Shown: piece by piece, positions 62,024-64,000 of the stretch
Layout: every line of letters begins with the position of its first letter
Position numbering within the stretch: position 1 is the first letter of the stretch
Position numbers and translations under genes: made by a program
Notes under the pieces: generated by a model
The model's database searches: none
The model's input: only the letters and a program-made list of their open reading frames with translations
What the model was told of the DNA's origin: nothing
Assembly (NCBI RefSeq): GCF_001429295.1
Contig: NZ_LMJL01000012.1
Span: 870,119 to 934,118 of the forward strand
Length of the DNA stretch: 64,000 nt
Direction of reading: 5' to 3'
Source of the DNA: Flavobacterium sp. Root935
Lineage (GTDB): Bacteria; Bacteroidota; Bacteroidia; Flavobacteriales; Flavobacteriaceae

Positions 62024-62070
62024 AAAAAAATCCAAATTTCAATTTTATCAATTGGAATTTGGATTTTTTT
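62024..62070 (+). terminator. Terminator after dapD, 19-bp stem
   Basis: The arms 62026-62044 and 62050-62068 (core AATCCAAATT / AATTTGGATT) pair with one G-U pair around a 5-nt loop, followed by T residues. Confidence 0.9.
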
Positions 62071-62110
62071 TGCTTCAATTTGTAAATTCTTAAAAGACTT
62101 AATTCACTAT

Positions 62111-63187
62111 ATGAAGATACTTGTAATTCAGCAAAAAATGATTGGTGATGTTTTGATCAGCAGTATAATATGCAATAATTTGCGTACTGCTTATCCAGAG
62201 GCTCAAATCGATTATTTAGTTTATGCCTCAACAACTCCAGTTTTACAAAGCAATTCAAGTATTGACAATATTATTTTATTTGAAGAAAAACACCGAAAAA
62301 GCAAAAAAGAGTTATTAAATCTTGGATTTCAGATTAGAAAAGAAAAGTACGATTTATTAATTGATGCGTATTCTAAGCTCGAAAGCTGGATAATAGTTTT
62401 ATTAAGCAATGCTAAACGAAAAATATCTTACAAAAAACCAGGAAGAAACTTTTTATACACTGATAATGTGCCGTTTGAGCCTTTTCCAAAAACAAATTTA
62501 GGTTTAGCAATCGAGAGAAGACTTTCGTTATTAGAACCTTTAGATCTCAAAATTAAAATTAATCCAATTCCGAAATTATTTGTTTCTGAAAAAGAAAATC
62601 AAGATGCTATTACTCTTTTTGAAAAATATAATGTTCAAAAAGATCGAAAAACAGTTATGATCAGTCTTTTAGGCAGCGAAAAATTAAAAACCTACCCTTT
62701 AGAGTTTATGTCTAAAGTGGTTGATTTTATAGCTGATACCACAGATGTAAATATTCTTTTTAATTATTTCCCAAAACAGTTAGAAGAAGCTAAAACCGTT
62801 TTTAATGCCTGTAAACCTTCAACACAAGCAAAAATTTATTTTGATTTATTGGGAGGAGATTTGCGCTCCTTTATTGGTCTCATGAATCAATGTGATTTGA
62901 TTATTGGTAACGATGGCGGTGCAATAAATATGGCAAAAGCCCTTGAAAAACCATCGTTTATCATTTTCTCGCCTTGGATTGAAAAGAAAATCTGGGCCAC
63001 TTTTGAAGACGGAATTCATCATCTTTCTGTTCATTTAAAAGATTATCGTGCTGATTTATTTGAGCAAAAAACCGAAAAAATACTGAAGAGGGAAGCCTTA
63101 TCTTTATACCATGAATTTAAACCTGAATTTTTTGAGAAAAAAATTGAGTCCTTCCTTAGTCAAAACCTAAGCGCTACAATAAAATGA
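62111..63187 (+). CDS. Glycosyltransferase family 9 (heptosyltransferase-like)
   Basis: The product is 358 aa with the two-domain GT-B layout. The N-terminus ILVIQQKMIGDVLISSIICN is the GT9 signature with the catalytic-region GD. The C-terminal half has CDLIIGNDGGAINMAKALEKP, the family's donor-site motif. Such enzymes add heptose or a similar sugar to the lipopolysaccharide core at the inner face of the inner membrane. The stop codon overlaps the start of the next glycosyltransferase by 4 bp (ATGA), so the two are translationally coupled. Donor and acceptor are unknown. Confidence 0.9.
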   Translation: MKILVIQQKMIGDVLISSIICNNLRTAYPEAQIDYLVYASTTPVLQSNSSIDNIILFEEKHRKSKKELLNLGFQIRKEKYDLLIDAYSKLESWIIVLLSNAKRKISYKKPGRNFLYTDNVPFEPFPKTNLGLAIERRLSLLEPLDLKIKINPIPKLFVSEKENQDAITLFEKYNVQKDRKTVMISLLGSEKLKTYPLEFMSKVVDFIADTTDVNILFNYFPKQLEEAKTVFNACKPSTQAKIYFDLLGGDLRSFIGLMNQCDLIIGNDGGAINMAKALEKPSFIIFSPWIEKKIWATFEDGIHHLSVHLKDYRADLFEQKTEKILKREALSLYHEFKPEFFEKKIESFLSQNLSATIK

Positions 63188-63957
63188 TTTTGACAGCAAA
63201 ACAAGCAATGACCGCATTGGTTATTACTTATAATGAAGAACAAAATATAAAAGATGTGCTGGATAATTTGGCATTCGCAAATGAAATAATCATCGTAGAT
63301 TCTTTTAGCATAGATAAAACTTTTGAGATCGCCTCTTCATTTCCTAATGTAAAAGTAGTACAGCGTGCTTTTGACAATTTTGCTTCTCAGCGTAATTTTG
63401 CCCTGAGTCTTGCTTCAAATTCATGGATTCTTTTTGTAGACGCTGACGAAAGATTGACTCCAGAACTTCAAAAAGAAATCAGTTTCATAACCAGCCAAAA
63501 AGATTGTGCTTCGGCTTATTTTGTTCGCAGAAACTTTATGTTTAAAAATAAAAAACTGCGTTTTAGCGGCTGGCAAACAGATAAAATTATCCGACTTTTT
63601 AAGAAAGAAACTGCAATTTATAATCATGAAAAAATTGTTCACGAAAAATTAATTGTAAGTGGGAAAATTGGTCAATTAAAAACAAAATTGATTCATTATT
63701 CGTATTCGAATTATGAAAATTACAAGCAAAAAATGATCTTTTACGGAAAATTAAAAGCTCAAGAAGAGCTATTAAAAAATACTAGGCCTAATTTTTTTCA
63801 TTTTTACATTCGTCCGGCTTATCAATTCATAAATCAATACTTACTACGACTTGGAATCTTAGACGGAAAAAAGGGAATTATAATTTGCTACCTAAACGCA
63901 TTGAGTGTTGCTGTTCGATTTCAAGAGCTAAAAAAAATTAGGTCTAGAAACGACTAA
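63184..63957 (+). CDS. Glycosyltransferase family 2 (WaaE/LpsA-like)
   Basis: The product is 257 aa. ALVITYNEEQNIKDVLDNL and EIIIVDSFSIDKT form the GT-A nucleotide-sugar site, and ILFVDADERLT holds the metal-binding DxD-type acid residues. FSGWQTDKIIRLFKKE and NHEKIVHEKLIV fit the WaaE/KdtX-like branch that adds glucose or similar to the lipopolysaccharide core. A second ATG at 63208 (MTALVITYNEE) could be the true start; the ATGA overlap with the upstream gene favours 63184. Forty-three bases remain to the window edge, with no feature seen in them. Confidence 0.88.
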   Translation: MILTAKQAMTALVITYNEEQNIKDVLDNLAFANEIIIVDSFSIDKTFEIASSFPNVKVVQRAFDNFASQRNFALSLASNSWILFVDADERLTPELQKEISFITSQKDCASAYFVRRNFMFKNKKLRFSGWQTDKIIRLFKKETAIYNHEKIVHEKLIVSGKIGQLKTKLIHYSYSNYENYKQKMIFYGKLKAQEELLKNTRPNFFHFYIRPAYQFINQYLLRLGILDGKKGIIICYLNALSVAVRFQELKKIRSRND

Positions 63958-64000
63958 GATTTCCAAAATTTTAATTTCTTTTTTAATCTTTTCTTTCTCG

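Overview
The window looks like a chromosomal segment of a Flavobacterium or close relative (Bacteroidota). The evidence is low GC content, A-rich translation starts without Shine-Dalgarno sequences, recurring TAnnTTTG promoter -7 boxes, SprB-repeat and type IX secretion (T9SS) C-terminal domains, a fused ccoNO cbb3 oxidase gene, and flavobacterial housekeeping genes (yebC, prfB, msrB, dapD, mqo, DUF5606).

Layout. 1-0.9 kb: yebC. 1.1-27.1 kb: an accessory block of nine tightly packed plus-strand genes for exported or surface proteins. These are a 1574-aa secreted protein, a five-FN3 protein, three paralogous short SprB-like proteins (plus a remnant of a fourth), a 2124-aa protein with 22 SprB-like repeats and a T9SS sorting domain, an outer-membrane-barrel-like protein with a helical tail, and a 1857-aa FN3/zincin protein ending in a putative PD-(D/E)XK nuclease. 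An AT-rich cytoplasmic gene starting at the next base is the likely immunity partner. This block is the most interesting part: a candidate T9SS-linked polymorphic toxin or surface system. 27.1-29.7 kb: a tandemly duplicated pair (small lipoprotein plus convergent LamG protein), with one lipoprotein copy truncated by a stop. 30-43.9 kb: metabolic and housekeeping genes (cysteine-synthase-like, S9 peptidase, ybaB, an ankyrin protein, threonine aldolase, prfB with its programmed frameshift, msrB, lpxD-like, an acyl-CoA carboxylase beta subunit, doxX, two small unknowns, hemN).

44-53.6 kb: the cbb3 oxidase operon on the minus strand (ccoS-ccoNO-ccoQ-ccoP-ccoG-ccoH-safE), the CcoI-type copper ATPase, and a divergent Fnr-like regulator. 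The ccoS, ccoI and hemN promoters each carry an ATGAT-N4-ATCAT type palindrome whose centre lies exactly 29.5 bp upstream of the -7 box. This is the geometry of class II activation, so oxidase synthesis, copper supply and heme synthesis appear to be switched on together by this regulator. 53.6-64 kb: mazG, DUF5606, def, an FUSC membrane protein, mqo, ruvX, a PAS protein, dapD and two glycosyltransferases.

No rRNA, tRNA, CRISPR array or transposase was recognised. Functional names rest on motifs read by eye; no database search was possible.
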